64,000 nt of DNA from Actinoalloteichus caeruleus DSM 43889 (GTDB lineage Bacteria; Actinomycetota; Actinomycetes; Mycobacteriales; Pseudonocardiaceae). Below are positions 16,341 to 25,885 of this stretch, in pieces. Numbering within the stretch: position 1 is the first letter of the stretch; every line of letters begins with the position of its first letter. The notes under the pieces were generated by a model, which was given only the letters and a program-made list of their open reading frames with translations, did no database searches and was not told the DNA's origin. Location: contig NZ_AUBJ02000001.1 of NCBI RefSeq assembly GCF_000429185.2, forward strand, positions 4,030,001 to 4,094,000, written 5' to 3'. The position numbers and the translations under genes were made by a program.

Positions 16341-18313
16341 CCGGCCCCGCCGTCGACGTGCCGGCGACGAGGGCCGTCACCTTCGTCATGGTCAGCCACG
16401 GTGGTGGCGACCTCGTCATGAACTGCCTGGACAGCCTGCGCAAGCACACCACCGTCCCCTACCGGGTCGTCGTGGTCGACAGCGCCTCGCCGGACGGGAC
16501 GGCGGACTGGTTGGAGGAACGTCTCACCGACCGGGCGGAGGTCACCCTCCTGCGGCTCCGGGAGAACCTCGGGTTCGGCGCCGGGTGCAACCTCGGGGTG
16601 CGGCAGGCCGACACCGAGCTCGTGTGCTTCCTCAACGCCGACGTCGAACTCTCCGAAGGCTGGTTGGAACCGCTGCTCGCGGTGTTGGACCGCCGCCCGG
16701 ACGTGGCGGCGGTCGCCCCGGTGCTGCTCGGCCAGGACGGGGAGCTCCAGGAGGCGGGCAGCGTCGTCGGCGGCGACGGTTGGTGCCAGGCGTGGGACGC
16801 GGAGCGGGCCCAGCTCGACGACCTGTTCCCCCGGGTCGTGGACTACGCCTCGGCCGCGTGCCTGCTCATGCGCCGCCGGGCCTTCTTCGCCGCCGGCGGG
16901 TTCTCCCCCGACTACGAGATCGCGTACTTCGAGGACGTCGACCTGGCGCTGGAACTCCGCCGTCGCGGTTGGCTGACCTGGGTGGAGCCCGCGTCCCGTG
17001 TCACGCACGTCCGGCACGGCAGTTCGGGGTCCGAGCGGGCCGCCGAGCTCATGCGCCACAACCACGGTGTGTTCCGCCGGCGCCAGGCCTCCGTGCTGCG
17101 CGACCGGCCCGCGCGCATCGGCATGGAGGAGGCGCCGCACCGGCAGATCCAGTTGCGCGACCGACCGGCCCCGCACCGGGTGCTGCTCATCGACGACCGG
17201 GTCCCGCAGGCCGACCGGGGGCGCGGCGACCCGCGAACGCAGGCCGTGCTCGACGCCTGGATCGACGCGCACCCCGCGGGCCGGGTGACGTACCTGGCGG
17301 TGTTCCCCGACCGGGCGCTGGAGTGCGCCCCGGCGCTGCGGGCACGCGGGGTCGAGGTGGTGTGGGGCGTCGACGACCCCGAGGAGTGGGGTCGGGAACG
17401 CGCGGGGCTCTACGACGTGGTCGTGGCGTTCCGGCCGCACAACTTCGTCAGCCACGGCGAGCCGATCTCCCGCAGCCAGCCGCAGGCCGTGCGCGTGTAC
17501 GACGCGGAGGCGCTGTTCCACCGCCGACCGCAGCAGCACTTCGAGACGGCCACGGACTCGGACGAGCGGCGCCGGTTCGCGGTGGAGGCGACCCGGCTGC
17601 GGGACCAGGAGACGGCCGCGTTCACGTGGGCCGATGTCGGGGTCTGCGTGAGCGAGGAGGAAGCCGAGTGGGCGGCGTCGGTCGCTCCCGACCGGCCGAT
17701 CAGGGTGGCCTGTTATCCGACGCCACCGGTGGTCGAGGTCCCCGGCCTGGAGGGGCGGGACGGGCTGGCCTTCTTCGGCGGGTTCGACGGGACCCCCGGC
17801 ACCCCCAACGAGCGGGCGGTGCTCGAGCTGGTCGGCGACGTGCTGCCCGCTCTGCGGGATCGCCACCCCGGCCTGCGGCTCCGGGTGATCGGCGCCGATC
17901 CCTCACCGGCGGTCCTGGCGTTGCGGGGGGACGACATCGAGGTCACCGGCAAGGTCCCCGATCCCCGTCCCTGGTTGGCGAGCTCCCGGGTGCACGTCGT
18001 CCCCATGCGCTACGGCGCGGGTGTGAAGATCAAGTTCGTGGACTCGATGGCCGCTGGGCTTCCCTTCGTGACGACGCCGGTGGGGGCGGAGGGGCTCCAT
18101 CTCGGCGTGTTGGCCCGCCACCTCGTGGGTTCGTCGCCGGTTGAGCTGGTCGAGGCCTGCGACCGGCTGCTCGCCGACGACGTCCTGTGGGCCGACGTGC
18201 AGGCGGAGCTGGTGGAGATCTGCCGGGAGCACTTCTCCTCGACGGCGTTCGACCGGGCGATGACGCGGGTGATCGCCGACTGCGGGCTGCCGCCGCGACC
18301 CACTGCGGGCTGA
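16337..18313 (+). CDS. GT2-GT4 bifunctional glycosyltransferase
   Basis: The protein has 658 aa, with GTG 16337 overlapping the upstream stop. The N-terminal GT2 domain (about 1-265) starts VTFVMVSHGGGDLVMNCLDS, has ENLGFGAGCNLG, the metal-binding NADVEL near 110, and FEDVDLALELRRRGW near 200. The C-terminal half (about 285-640) is a GT4-like domain with FFGGFDGTPGTPNERAVLEL, VTGKVPDPRPWL and the late VVPMRYGAGVKIKFVDSMA. It probably transfers two sugars in turn onto a lipid-linked or surface glycan on the cytoplasmic side. The closest partners are the upstream pyruvyl-transferase-like gene and the GT at 2951. Confidence 0.88.
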   Translation: MTGPAVDVPATRAVTFVMVSHGGGDLVMNCLDSLRKHTTVPYRVVVVDSASPDGTADWLEERLTDRAEVTLLRLRENLGFGAGCNLGVRQADTELVCFLNADVELSEGWLEPLLAVLDRRPDVAAVAPVLLGQDGELQEAGSVVGGDGWCQAWDAERAQLDDLFPRVVDYASAACLLMRRRAFFAAGGFSPDYEIAYFEDVDLALELRRRGWLTWVEPASRVTHVRHGSSGSERAAELMRHNHGVFRRRQASVLRDRPARIGMEEAPHRQIQLRDRPAPHRVLLIDDRVPQADRGRGDPRTQAVLDAWIDAHPAGRVTYLAVFPDRALECAPALRARGVEVVWGVDDPEEWGRERAGLYDVVVAFRPHNFVSHGEPISRSQPQAVRVYDAEALFHRRPQQHFETATDSDERRRFAVEATRLRDQETAAFTWADVGVCVSEEEAEWAASVAPDRPIRVACYPTPPVVEVPGLEGRDGLAFFGGFDGTPGTPNERAVLELVGDVLPALRDRHPGLRLRVIGADPSPAVLALRGDDIEVTGKVPDPRPWLASSRVHVVPMRYGAGVKIKFVDSMAAGLPFVTTPVGAEGLHLGVLARHLVGSSPVELVEACDRLLADDVLWADVQAELVEICREHFSSTAFDRAMTRVIADCGLPPRPTAG

Positions 18314-18676
18314 CCCCAGACCCGCCGATGCCCGGTCGCCGTCCCACTCGGGTGAGGGGTGTCCTGGCAGTCGAATCGCTTGGATGTGTTCCGGCTCGCC
18401 ATCACTGGTGGTCACGATCGCGGACGCTTTGCCTGGTGGTGGGCGAGGGTGACGGCGCCGGGTGACCGCCCCACCGGTTGATCCGAGCCGGGGGTACGGC
18501 TCAGCCAGGACGGCGAGTTCCGCGTCAGGTGGTGGTCAGCGGGCGCGGCCACGACCGACCGGGGTGCCATCCGCGCCGACCGGGCTGGTTTGCGCCGGTC
18601 GAGCACGGCTACCCGGTAGTGGTGCGACCGCGCGGGGCGAGACGCCGTCCCGCCGCTTCGATGGAGGAGCGGGATC
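18314..18676. other. Intergenic region before the first VOC gene
   Basis: About 360 bp; I see no gene, hairpin or recognisable operator. A GGAGGAGC sequence before ATG 18677 is the ribosome binding site of the next gene. Confidence 0.4.
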
Positions 18677-19447
18677 ATGGGTGACGCGCGAGGCTACGGC
18701 CAGGGGACGCCGTGCTGGGCCGACTACTGGGCGCGTGACAGGCGTGCGGCGATGGACTTCTACGGCGCCGTTCTGGGGTGGGTCTTCGACGAGGGCCCAC
18801 CGGAGACCGGTTACTACACCACCGCGTCGGTGGGTGGGAAGGTCGCGGCGGGTCTGTTCCAACCGCCGGAGCCGGACTCCCCCGTCACCTGGGGCGTGTA
18901 CCTGGCGAGTGACGACGTGGACGCCACGGCTCGGGCCGTCACCGAGGCCGGTGGCCACGTCGTGATGGGGCCCACCGACGTCATGGAGGAGGGGCGGATG
19001 CTGTTGGCGACCGACCCGACCGGGGCGGTGTTCGGGGCGTGGCAGGCTGGCCGGCACCGGGGTTTCCAGCTGGTGGACCAGCCGGGGGCGGTCGCGTGGA
19101 CCGAGTTGGCCACCCGGGACGCCGAGACGGCCCGTGCCTTCTACGCGCGGGTGTTCGGGGTGGGCATCAGCCCTCCGATGGCGGCGGACTTCGACTACAC
19201 GACGATCCGCGTGGACGGGCGGGACGTGGCCGGCGTGTGGGGTGCCGGATCGGACGAACCCGACGCCGCGCTGGGCTGGGGGACGGTGTTCGCGGTCCCC
19301 GGTACCGACGACGCGCTGGACGTCGTCACCGGGCGGGGTGGCGTGGTGGTGCGGGCGGCGGAGGACAGCCCGTACGGCCGGCTCGCGACCTGCCAGGACC
19401 CCCAGGGTGGGCGGTTCTCCCTGGTCGGGCCGAACTCCGAGGGCTGA
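18677..19447 (+). CDS. VOC-family (glyoxalase/dioxygenase-like) two-domain protein
   Basis: The protein has 256 aa and two vicinal-oxygen-chelate modules: CWADYWARDRRAAMDFYGAV opens the first, and VAWTELATRDAETARAFYAR opens the second. Each ends with a DPxG/F pattern (TDPTGAVFGAWQ; QDPQGGRFSLVG). Actinobacterial homologues are annotated as hydroxylases or antigens of unknown substrate. The gene at 34033 is a clear paralogue with the same start (PCWVDLLTDDRDAAAEFYG). Metal binding and activity are not predictable here. Confidence 0.85.
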   Translation: MGDARGYGQGTPCWADYWARDRRAAMDFYGAVLGWVFDEGPPETGYYTTASVGGKVAAGLFQPPEPDSPVTWGVYLASDDVDATARAVTEAGGHVVMGPTDVMEEGRMLLATDPTGAVFGAWQAGRHRGFQLVDQPGAVAWTELATRDAETARAFYARVFGVGISPPMAADFDYTTIRVDGRDVAGVWGAGSDEPDAALGWGTVFAVPGTDDALDVVTGRGGVVVRAAEDSPYGRLATCQDPQGGRFSLVGPNSEG

Positions 19448-19503
19448 ACGGGCGCCGGTTCGCCGACACGTCGGGGTCGGGGTCGGGGGACGCCGTGCGC
19501 CTG

Positions 19504-21141
19504 TCAGAGGTCCCCGAGGAAGGGGACGCCTTTCACCTCGGGTGAGCACATCCAGTCGCGGACGGCGAGGGTCGCCCGGACGTCGTCCTCGTTGTAGGTG
19601 AGCAGCCGGTCGCGTTGGTCGAGGTCGGGCACCTGGCCCTCGTACCCGACGGCGTCCCGGTACCAGCGCATCGAGTTCTCCCCGCTGGCCTCGGGGTCGC
19701 GCCAGCCGAAACCGGCCTCGGGTGCGATGGTCTTCAGGCCCTTCCCCTTGGCGCAGAGGAAGTGGTGGCGGACGCTGGCGAAGATGTCCACCCACTGGTC
19801 GGACCTGATGAAGCCTCGGACCTCCCTGCTGGTGGGCACGCCGGGCCGGCCGGGGAACCGCTCCGCGCTGGAGAGCATCCACCGGTTCTCGGCGAGCTCG
19901 TTGTAGCAGTAGGCGCGGAAGGTCAGGCCGCGTTCCCTGGCCCGGGAACGGACGAGCCGCAGCCACGTCCAGAACTCGCCGAAGGAGCGGGCCTCGTCCT
20001 CGGTCGGGACGGGCTCCCAGGTGGCGAAGGCCCGGTAGCCGGGTTCCAGGCCGATGTCGGCTCCGGAGAGCCAGCAGCCCCACAGGTAGGCGCCGGCGTC
20101 GCCGAAGCTCTCCATGTCGACGTCGAGTTCGACGTCGGCCCGGGGAACGCTCACGTCGGCTGACCGGCGCACCAGGCTCAGGTCACGCCGCCACGCCCTG
20201 GCGAGCGCGACCGCGTCGGACAGCGAGGTCACCGGGAGGGGGTGGGTGTCCTCCTGCTCCGGGTCGAGCGCGGCGAGCGCGTCGACGGTGGTGATGCCGG
20301 CCTCCCGCAGCGCCACCGCGTCCTCACCCCGCACCACGAGGCTGACGTCCCTCGCCGAGCGCAGCCGGTCCTCGCAGATCGGCCACCAGGGGCACGAGCG
20401 GCATTCCATGATCCGGGACGGGGTGGCCAGGGGGTCGGCGCCGGACGCGGCGGCGGTCGCCACCGCCAGACGGTCGGCGAACCGGTGGTCGTACTCGTCC
20501 AGGGCGGTGCGGTTGCCCGGCCAGGTGGGCGCGTCCAGGTCGTGCCAGACGACGACGTCGGCGTCCATCCCGATGGCCCCGCCGGTGGCCCGCCCCGGCC
20601 GTTGCCGGCCCGCGGCCTGGAGGAGCCGGAACGCGTGCGCGAGTCGCAGCTGGTCGCGGGCCTGCGGTCGGGCCTTGCGGTGCGGGTCGAGGTGGGCCGA
20701 GTCGGGCAGGGGGGTGTCGAGGGGGCTGGTCCTGGCCCCGGTGCCAGGGTCGGTGACCTTGTGGCGGACGACGAGCACCGGCACGTAGCCTTCGCCGCAG
20801 CGGACCAGCAGGTCGATCCCGCCCCGCCGACCGCCGTGTTCGTCGGTGGGGAGCTGGGCCGCCCAGATGTAGGGGGTCCCGGCCCGCATGGCCCGCAGTG
20901 TCTCGAGTTCCCGGTACGCCGTTGACCTGCCGCGCGGGATCTCCACCCACCCGGTGCCGAGACGTGCGGCAAGGCTGTCCGCGACCTGTCGTCGGTGCGT
21001 GGCCGCGTCGGCGATCCGCTGCTCCGCGCCGCTGTCCAGTGGGGCGAGTTCGACGCCGGTCATCCCCGGGTCGTGTTCGAGATGCACCCGGCGGCGGCAC
21101 CGCGTCACGACCCCGGCGTCCAGCAGCACGGTGTCCGTCAC
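19504..21141 (-). CDS. TM0106-type RecB-like nuclease
   Basis: The protein has 545 aa and an ATG start. The N-terminal half is Cas4/RecB-like: Cys15 in VVTRCRRRVHLEHDP, GGIDLLVRCGEGYVPVLVVR as the PD-(D/E)xK core, and Cys247, Cys250 and Cys256 in ECRSCPWWPIC completing a four-Cys iron-sulfur pattern. The C-terminal half is an RNase H-like DEDD exonuclease domain with LDVDMESFGDAGA near 345 and YNEDDVRATLAVRDW near the end. It probably processes DNA ends or RNA-DNA structures in the cytoplasm. No CRISPR array or helicase partner is adjacent. Confidence 0.87.
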   Translation of the reverse strand: MTDTVLLDAGVVTRCRRRVHLEHDPGMTGVELAPLDSGAEQRIADAATHRRQVADSLAARLGTGWVEIPRGRSTAYRELETLRAMRAGTPYIWAAQLPTDEHGGRRGGIDLLVRCGEGYVPVLVVRHKVTDPGTGARTSPLDTPLPDSAHLDPHRKARPQARDQLRLAHAFRLLQAAGRQRPGRATGGAIGMDADVVVWHDLDAPTWPGNRTALDEYDHRFADRLAVATAAASGADPLATPSRIMECRSCPWWPICEDRLRSARDVSLVVRGEDAVALREAGITTVDALAALDPEQEDTHPLPVTSLSDAVALARAWRRDLSLVRRSADVSVPRADVELDVDMESFGDAGAYLWGCWLSGADIGLEPGYRAFATWEPVPTEDEARSFGEFWTWLRLVRSRARERGLTFRAYCYNELAENRWMLSSAERFPGRPGVPTSREVRGFIRSDQWVDIFASVRHHFLCAKGKGLKTIAPEAGFGWRDPEASGENSMRWYRDAVGYEGQVPDLDQRDRLLTYNEDDVRATLAVRDWMCSPEVKGVPFLGDL

Positions 21142-21453
21142 GGCACCCAGCCTATGTCTCGGTCGTGCCTGGTCGGTGGCACCCCACGTCGCCGCTGGTC
21201 ACGGCCACGTCGCGCGGCCTGGGTGGGTGGTCTGACAGGATCGGCGCACACCGGTGGGCGACGGCGGCGGTACGCGGGCGGGGCCGGTGACGTGCCCGGG
21301 GTCACGGGGAGCCGGTCGGGGTCGCGGACCGGGTGCTCGCGGTCCCGAGATCGACCGGGCTGCGCCGTGGTGACCGGTCGGGGCAGCATGGTGGCAGCCG
21401 TTGGCGGATCGCGGCCGCGGATCGGGCGGACCGAGCACGTGGAGGTGGCGGAG

Positions 21454-21906
21454 ATGGCCGGCAGGAGACGGGACGTCGGTTCCGGGGGCAGGGCGAGGCG
21501 GCTGGTGGGGGTGGCGAAGGTCCTGGTACCGGCGGCCGCTCCCGTGGTGCTGCCGATCGCGGCGGGAGCCGCCGCGAGGGTGCGGGAGTTGTACGACCAG
21601 GCCAGGGCCCGCCGGATGGGGGTGCCGGTGGACCGGCTCCCCGAGTTCACCGGGCACGGCGCTGCGCTGCACGCGCGGGTGGCGAACGCCCTCGACTCGG
21701 TGGACGAGTTGGGCAGGAGGTCCGGGGCGAGCGACGGTGACCGGTTCGTCGCGGAGGCCCGGACCCGCTGCGGTCAGCTCCTGGCGGCGGTGCGGGCGGC
21801 GGAACGGATGCCCGCGCCCCGCCGGCGGGCGGCGCACCGGGCGATCGACCGCGAGTTGGCGGTCGTGGAGACCGAGTTGCTGCACCGCCTCGACGTCCAC
21901 CCCTGA
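21454..21906 (+). CDS. DUF6474-like actinobacterial protein
   Basis: The protein has 150 aa from ATG 21454, chosen because GGAGG lies 9 nt upstream; longer in-frame starts cross the promoter region of the opposite gene. Residues about 18-40 form a hydrophobic segment (VLVPAAAPVVLPIAAGAAAR), followed by a helical charged region (LYDQARARRMGVPVDRL, then long amphipathic helices). It resembles the DUF6474 family found across actinobacteria. No function is known; a membrane-associated location is inferred from the hydrophobic segment. Confidence 0.7.
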   Translation: MAGRRRDVGSGGRARRLVGVAKVLVPAAAPVVLPIAAGAAARVRELYDQARARRMGVPVDRLPEFTGHGAALHARVANALDSVDELGRRSGASDGDRFVAEARTRCGQLLAAVRAAERMPAPRRRAAHRAIDRELAVVETELLHRLDVHP

Positions 21907-21914
21907 GGTCCGGG

Positions 21915-21960
21915 CCCGCCGGGGCGGCGGTCGGTCTGACCCGCCGCCGCCCCGGGCGGG
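21915..21960. terminator. Bidirectional hairpin between convergent genes
   Basis: The arms 21915-21930 and 21944-21960 pair over 16 bp with one bulged G (core GGGGCGGCGG with CCGCCGCCCC). It sits between the ends of the DUF6474 gene and the betaine-binding gene. Confidence 0.65.
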
Positions 21961-21961
21961 G

Positions 21962-22942
21962 TCAGCCAGGGCTGACGAAACCCTCGGACACCAGCCAGTC
22001 CAACGCCACCTGGTCGGGGTCGGCTCCGTCCACGTCCACCCGGGCGTTCAGGTCCGCCATGATCTCGTTGTTGAGGGCCTCCGCCACCGGGGTGAGGACC
22101 TCCTCGATCTCCGGGTGATCGGCGAGCGTGTCCGTGCGCACCGTCACGGCCGCGTTGTACCGGGGGAAGAACGACAGGTCGTCCTCGAGGACGACGAGGT
22201 CGAGGCCCTTCACCCGGCCGTCCGTGGAGAAGATCTCACCGAAGTTGCAGGTCGTGCCGTCGGCCGTCGCCTGGTAGATGGGCCCGGTGCCCAGCGTGTG
22301 GATGTTGCCGGGCACAGCGGTGAAGCCGTAGGTGGCCTCCACGCCGGGCATGCCGTCGTTGCGGCTGGCGAACTCCGTCTCCACGCAGAAGGTCCCCTCG
22401 GCGGGATCGGCGTTGACCAGCTCGGCCATCTCGGAGAGGGTGTCCACCCCGAGCCGGGCGTGGTTCGCCTGGTTGAGGGCGAAGGCGTAGGTGTTGTCCA
22501 CGGGCGACATGGCGATCCACTCGATGCCGTGCCGTTCCCTGTCGACCTCGCGCACCGCCTCGAACTGCTCCATCGCGTCGGGGATCGGGTCGGTGAACCC
22601 GTTGTAGCTGATCCAGGACGTCCCGGTGTACTCCCACTGGAGGTCGATCTGACCGGCCTCCAGCGCCTCCCTGGCGCTGTTGGATCCCTGGATGTTGGTG
22701 AGGTCCCGGATCTCCGCCCCGGCCGCGGCCAGGGCGAACTCCGCGATGTAGCCCAGGATCCAGTTCTCGGTGAAGTCCTTGGACCCCACGGTGAGGGTGA
22801 CGTCCTCCAGCCCGGGCAGGGGTTGGATCGTCCCGGGTCCCACGTCGAGCGGCAGGGCCGACCCGGAGCTGAGGCCGCAGCCCGACAACGCGGTCGCGGC
22901 CACCGCCGCCAGCACGGCGCATCTGGTTCGTTTCCCACTCAT
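21962..22942 (-). CDS. Glycine betaine/choline ABC transporter substrate-binding lipoprotein
   Basis: The protein has 326 aa from ATG 22942. It has a lipoprotein signal with lipobox LSGCG near residue 21. The mature part starts LTVGSKDFTENWILGYIAEF, and then GSNSAREALEAGQIDLQWEY and TGTSWI, the classic ProX/OpuCC pattern of the quaternary-amine-binding family. The binding site uses aromatic residues that cannot be placed with certainty here. It overlaps the permease gene by ATGA and is the last gene of the four-gene operon. It delivers betaine-type osmoprotectants to the two permeases. Confidence 0.9.
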   Translation of the reverse strand: MSGKRTRCAVLAAVAATALSGCGLSSGSALPLDVGPGTIQPLPGLEDVTLTVGSKDFTENWILGYIAEFALAAAGAEIRDLTNIQGSNSAREALEAGQIDLQWEYTGTSWISYNGFTDPIPDAMEQFEAVREVDRERHGIEWIAMSPVDNTYAFALNQANHARLGVDTLSEMAELVNADPAEGTFCVETEFASRNDGMPGVEATYGFTAVPGNIHTLGTGPIYQATADGTTCNFGEIFSTDGRVKGLDLVVLEDDLSFFPRYNAAVTVRTDTLADHPEIEEVLTPVAEALNNEIMADLNARVDVDGADPDQVALDWLVSEGFVSPG

Positions 22943-23724
22943 CGCAGTCCCTTCGGTCCCAGCAACTGCTCGGCCAGGCCGCCCAGCCAGTCGACGAGCA
23001 GCGCGAGCGCGGCGGAGAGCACCGCGCCGACGACCAGCACCGAGGTGCGTCGCAGCTTGTACCCCACGTCGATCAGTTCGCCGAGCCCGCCGCCGCCGAT
23101 GAAGAAGGCGAGGGTGGCGGAGCCGACGGCCAGCACCAGGGAGGTGCGCAGCCCGGCGAGCATCAGCGGGACCGCCAACGGGAACTCGATGCGGCGCAGC
23201 ACGGTGAACCGGGACATCCCGATCCCCCGGCCGGCCTCCAACAGCGACTGGTCGACCTGTTGGAGGCCGACCATCGTGTTGCGCAGCACGGGCAGCAGCG
23301 CGTAGAAGGCGATGGGGATCACCGCGACCCAGAACCCGGTCTGCTGGGTGAGCAGGAAGAACAACACCAGCAGGCCCAGTGCGGGGGCCGCCTGCCCCAT
23401 GTTGGCGATGCCCAGCACGATCGGGGCCACGCCCTTGGCCCAGGGCCTGGTGACCAGGATCCCGAGCGGGATGGCGACCAGGAGCACGATGGCGGTGACC
23501 GCCAGGGTGATCTGGACGTGCTGCCAGGTGAGGGTGAGGATGTTCGCGGCGTTGATCTCCCGCGCCTCGATGTCGTCCAGGTCCCCGGTGAACGCCCACA
23601 CCAGGACCGCACCGAGGATGGCGAGGACGACGACGGGTTCGGTGAACAGCCGGAGTCGTTCGGAACGCCGGGACCCCGAGTCCGCGGAGAACCCGGCGCG
23701 TTCCGCCGTGGTGGTGTCAGGCAT
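22939..23724 (-). CDS. ABC transporter permease for quaternary amines
   Basis: The protein has 261 aa from ATG 23724 (MPDTTTAERAG); GTG 23742 is possible but would lengthen the overlap with the upstream gene. Six hydrophobic segments are seen, and the EAA-like loop reads LEAGRGIGMSRFTVLRRIEF. Its overlap with the ATPase stop is 8 bp, typical of translational coupling. It is paired with the permease at 24966, as in OpuC-type operons with two membrane subunits. Confidence 0.9.
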   Translation of the reverse strand: MPDTTTAERAGFSADSGSRRSERLRLFTEPVVVLAILGAVLVWAFTGDLDDIEAREINAANILTLTWQHVQITLAVTAIVLLVAIPLGILVTRPWAKGVAPIVLGIANMGQAAPALGLLVLFFLLTQQTGFWVAVIPIAFYALLPVLRNTMVGLQQVDQSLLEAGRGIGMSRFTVLRRIEFPLAVPLMLAGLRTSLVLAVGSATLAFFIGGGGLGELIDVGYKLRRTSVLVVGAVLSAALALLVDWLGGLAEQLLGPKGLR

Positions 23725-24973
23725 GGGCCGCCCCCGAACCACCGTCGCTCCCGCCGGGCCCGTCGCCCGGTCGCCCGTCCGGTGTGCCGTCCTCGTCCTC
23801 GTACTGCTCCCGCAGCGCGCGGATCGTCCCCATCAGGCTGTCCAGGCCCACGACGCCGGCGTACTGGCCTCGGGAGCGGGTGACGACGGCGTAGCCGGCG
23901 TCCGCGGTGAGCAGGGCTTCGAGCGCGTCCTGGAGGGTGGAGGCCCGGTCGACGGAGTCCTCCACCGGCCGGCCCGCGGTGGCCAGGGAGCCGCTCCGGT
24001 CGAGGTCCCGGCGGGTGACCCAGCGCAGTGGCCGGCCTCGCTCGTCGAGGACGAGCCCGACGGCTCCCCTCCGACCGCCAAGGCGGGCGGCGAAGGCGGC
24101 TGGTTCCTCGCCCGCGGTGGCCGTGGGGAGTTGCTCCAGTTCGATGTCGCGGACCCGGCGGAGGGTGAGCTGTTTCAGCGCCGCCCCGGCTCCGACGAAC
24201 CCGGCGACGGTCTCGTCCGCCGGGTTCGCCAGGATCGCCTCCGGGGTGTCGTACTGGAGGATCTTGGACTGGTACCCGAGAACGGCGATGCGGTCCCCGA
24301 GCTTGACGGCCTCGTCGAAGTCGTGGGTGACGAAGACGATCGTCTTGCCCATCTCCTCCTGGAGGCGCATCAGCTCGTCCTGGAGGTTGCCCCGGGTGAT
24401 CGGGTCCACCGCGCCGAACGGCTCGTCCATGAGCAGCACGGGCGGGTCGGCTGCGAGGGCCCTGGCGACCCCGACCCGCTGCTGTTGTCCTCCGGAGAGC
24501 TGTTTGGGGAAGCGGTCGCGGTACTCGGCCGGGTCGAGGCCGACCAGGTCGAGCATCTCCTCGGTGCGCTCGGCGATGCGGCTCTTGTCCCAGCCGATGA
24601 GCCCGGGCACCAGACCGACGTTCTGGCTGACGGTGAGGTGCGGGAGCAACCCCACCTGCTGGATCGCGTAGCCGATCCCCCGGCGGAGTTCGTCGGGGTT
24701 GAGCCGCAGCACGTCCTGTCCGCCGACGGTGATCCGACCGGACGTCGGCTCGATCAACCGGTTGATCATCTTCATGGTGGTCGTCTTGCCGCACCCGGAG
24801 GGTCCGACGAAGACCACGGTCTCACCGGCGGGGATCGTCATCGTGACCGAGTCGACGGCCGGGTGCCGCTGGCCTCCGTACTGCTTGGTGACGTTCTCCA
24901 GCCGGATCTCCACGCCGCTGGTGGCGCGGTCCGACTCGCCGCCGGGCTTCGGCGCGGTGTTCGTCTCAGACAC
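23717..24973 (-). CDS. Glycine betaine/choline ABC transporter ATPase with CBS domains
   Basis: The protein has 418 aa. Walker A is GPSGCGKTTT near 58, the Q-loop is YAIQQVG, the signature is LSGGQQQR, Walker B is VLLMDEPFGAVD, and the switch His is in VTHDFDEA. About 140 residues after the nucleotide-binding domain form a CBS pair (YAVVTRSRGQYAGVVGLDSL), as in OpuCA, where the CBS domains sense ionic strength. The C-terminus is acidic and Gly-rich. Energy coupling for osmoprotectant import is the established role of the family. Confidence 0.92.
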   Translation of the reverse strand: MSETNTAPKPGGESDRATSGVEIRLENVTKQYGGQRHPAVDSVTMTIPAGETVVFVGPSGCGKTTTMKMINRLIEPTSGRITVGGQDVLRLNPDELRRGIGYAIQQVGLLPHLTVSQNVGLVPGLIGWDKSRIAERTEEMLDLVGLDPAEYRDRFPKQLSGGQQQRVGVARALAADPPVLLMDEPFGAVDPITRGNLQDELMRLQEEMGKTIVFVTHDFDEAVKLGDRIAVLGYQSKILQYDTPEAILANPADETVAGFVGAGAALKQLTLRRVRDIELEQLPTATAGEEPAAFAARLGGRRGAVGLVLDERGRPLRWVTRRDLDRSGSLATAGRPVEDSVDRASTLQDALEALLTADAGYAVVTRSRGQYAGVVGLDSLMGTIRALREQYEDEDGTPDGRPGDGPGGSDGGSGAAHA

Positions 24974-25625
24974 GGATTCCCCTTGACGTAGTGAGCCGGC
25001 CGATCAGGACGTACACGGCGTCCAGGACCAGGGCGAGGATGACGATGGCGACGGTCCCCGCCACGGCGGCGTTGGTCGCGTTGGCGCTGCCGACCCGGGA
25101 CAGCCCGGTGATGATCTGGTTCCCCAGGCCGGGCCCCTTCGCGTAGGCGGCGATGGCCAGGATGCCCATCAGCATCTGCGTGCTGACCCTGATGCCGGTG
25201 AGCACCGCGGGCCAGGCGAGCCGGAGTTCCACCCTGGTGAGGACACCGAACCTGCTCATGCCGATGCCGCGTGCCGCGTCGGTGACCGAGCTGTCGACGG
25301 AGGCGAGACCGACGATGGTGTTGCGGACGATGGGCAGCAGGGCGTAGAGCACCAGCACGGTCACCGTGGGGGGTACGCCGAGGCCGAGCACGGGGATCAG
25401 CAACCCGAACAGCGCGAACGACGGGATGGTGAGGATGGCGCTGGTCACGGCGGTCGCCACCGCCGAGCCGAACGGGCTGCGGTAGACGGCGACCCCGAGG
25501 AGCATGCCGACCACGGTCGCGATGACCACGCACTGGACCACGGCGCTGACGTGGAGGTAGGAGTCGAAGAGGAGCTGCTCCCACCTCCCGGCGACGAAGG
25601 AGCCGAAATCGGAGAGCCAGTTCAC
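24966..25625 (-). CDS. ABC transporter permease for quaternary amines (first gene of operon)
   Basis: The protein has 219 aa, starts at GTG 25625 (VNWLSDFGSF) and overlaps the ATPase start by 8 bp. Five to six membrane segments are seen. The EAA-like loop reads TDAARGIGMSRFGVLTRVEL, almost identical in pattern to that of the other permease. It is the promoter-proximal gene of the operon, with a candidate promoter about 230 bp upstream. Together the genes form an OpuC/ProU-like uptake system for osmotic stress. Confidence 0.9.
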   Translation of the reverse strand: MNWLSDFGSFVAGRWEQLLFDSYLHVSAVVQCVVIATVVGMLLGVAVYRSPFGSAVATAVTSAILTIPSFALFGLLIPVLGLGVPPTVTVLVLYALLPIVRNTIVGLASVDSSVTDAARGIGMSRFGVLTRVELRLAWPAVLTGIRVSTQMLMGILAIAAYAKGPGLGNQIITGLSRVGSANATNAAVAGTVAIVILALVLDAVYVLIGRLTTSRGIRV

Positions 25626-25856
25626 GAGTGGACCTCCGGTGGGCGAGGTCGACGGCCCACCGCGAGGACCGGAGGATCGTCCCTGGAGGCCGGAACCCGT
25701 TGGGTCGTGCGCGAACTGGTCCTGGTCCTGTCGCTCATCACAGTCGAGTACGCCCTCGTGGGCGACTCCTCCCCTCGTTGCGCCGGATGCGGGTGGACGG
25801 GCGGTCCACCTGGCTCGCCGACGACACGGCCAAATGGGGCTACATCGTCGGAAGCC

Positions 25857-25885
25857 CTCATACCGTTACCCAGTCCGCCTCCCAA
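25857..25885 (-). promoter_or_regulatory. Candidate promoter of the betaine operon
   Basis: On the minus strand TTGGGA (25885-25880) and TATGAG (25862-25857) are separated by exactly 17 bp. Transcription would start near 25850, leaving a leader of about 225 nt before the first permease gene. Confidence 0.35.
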
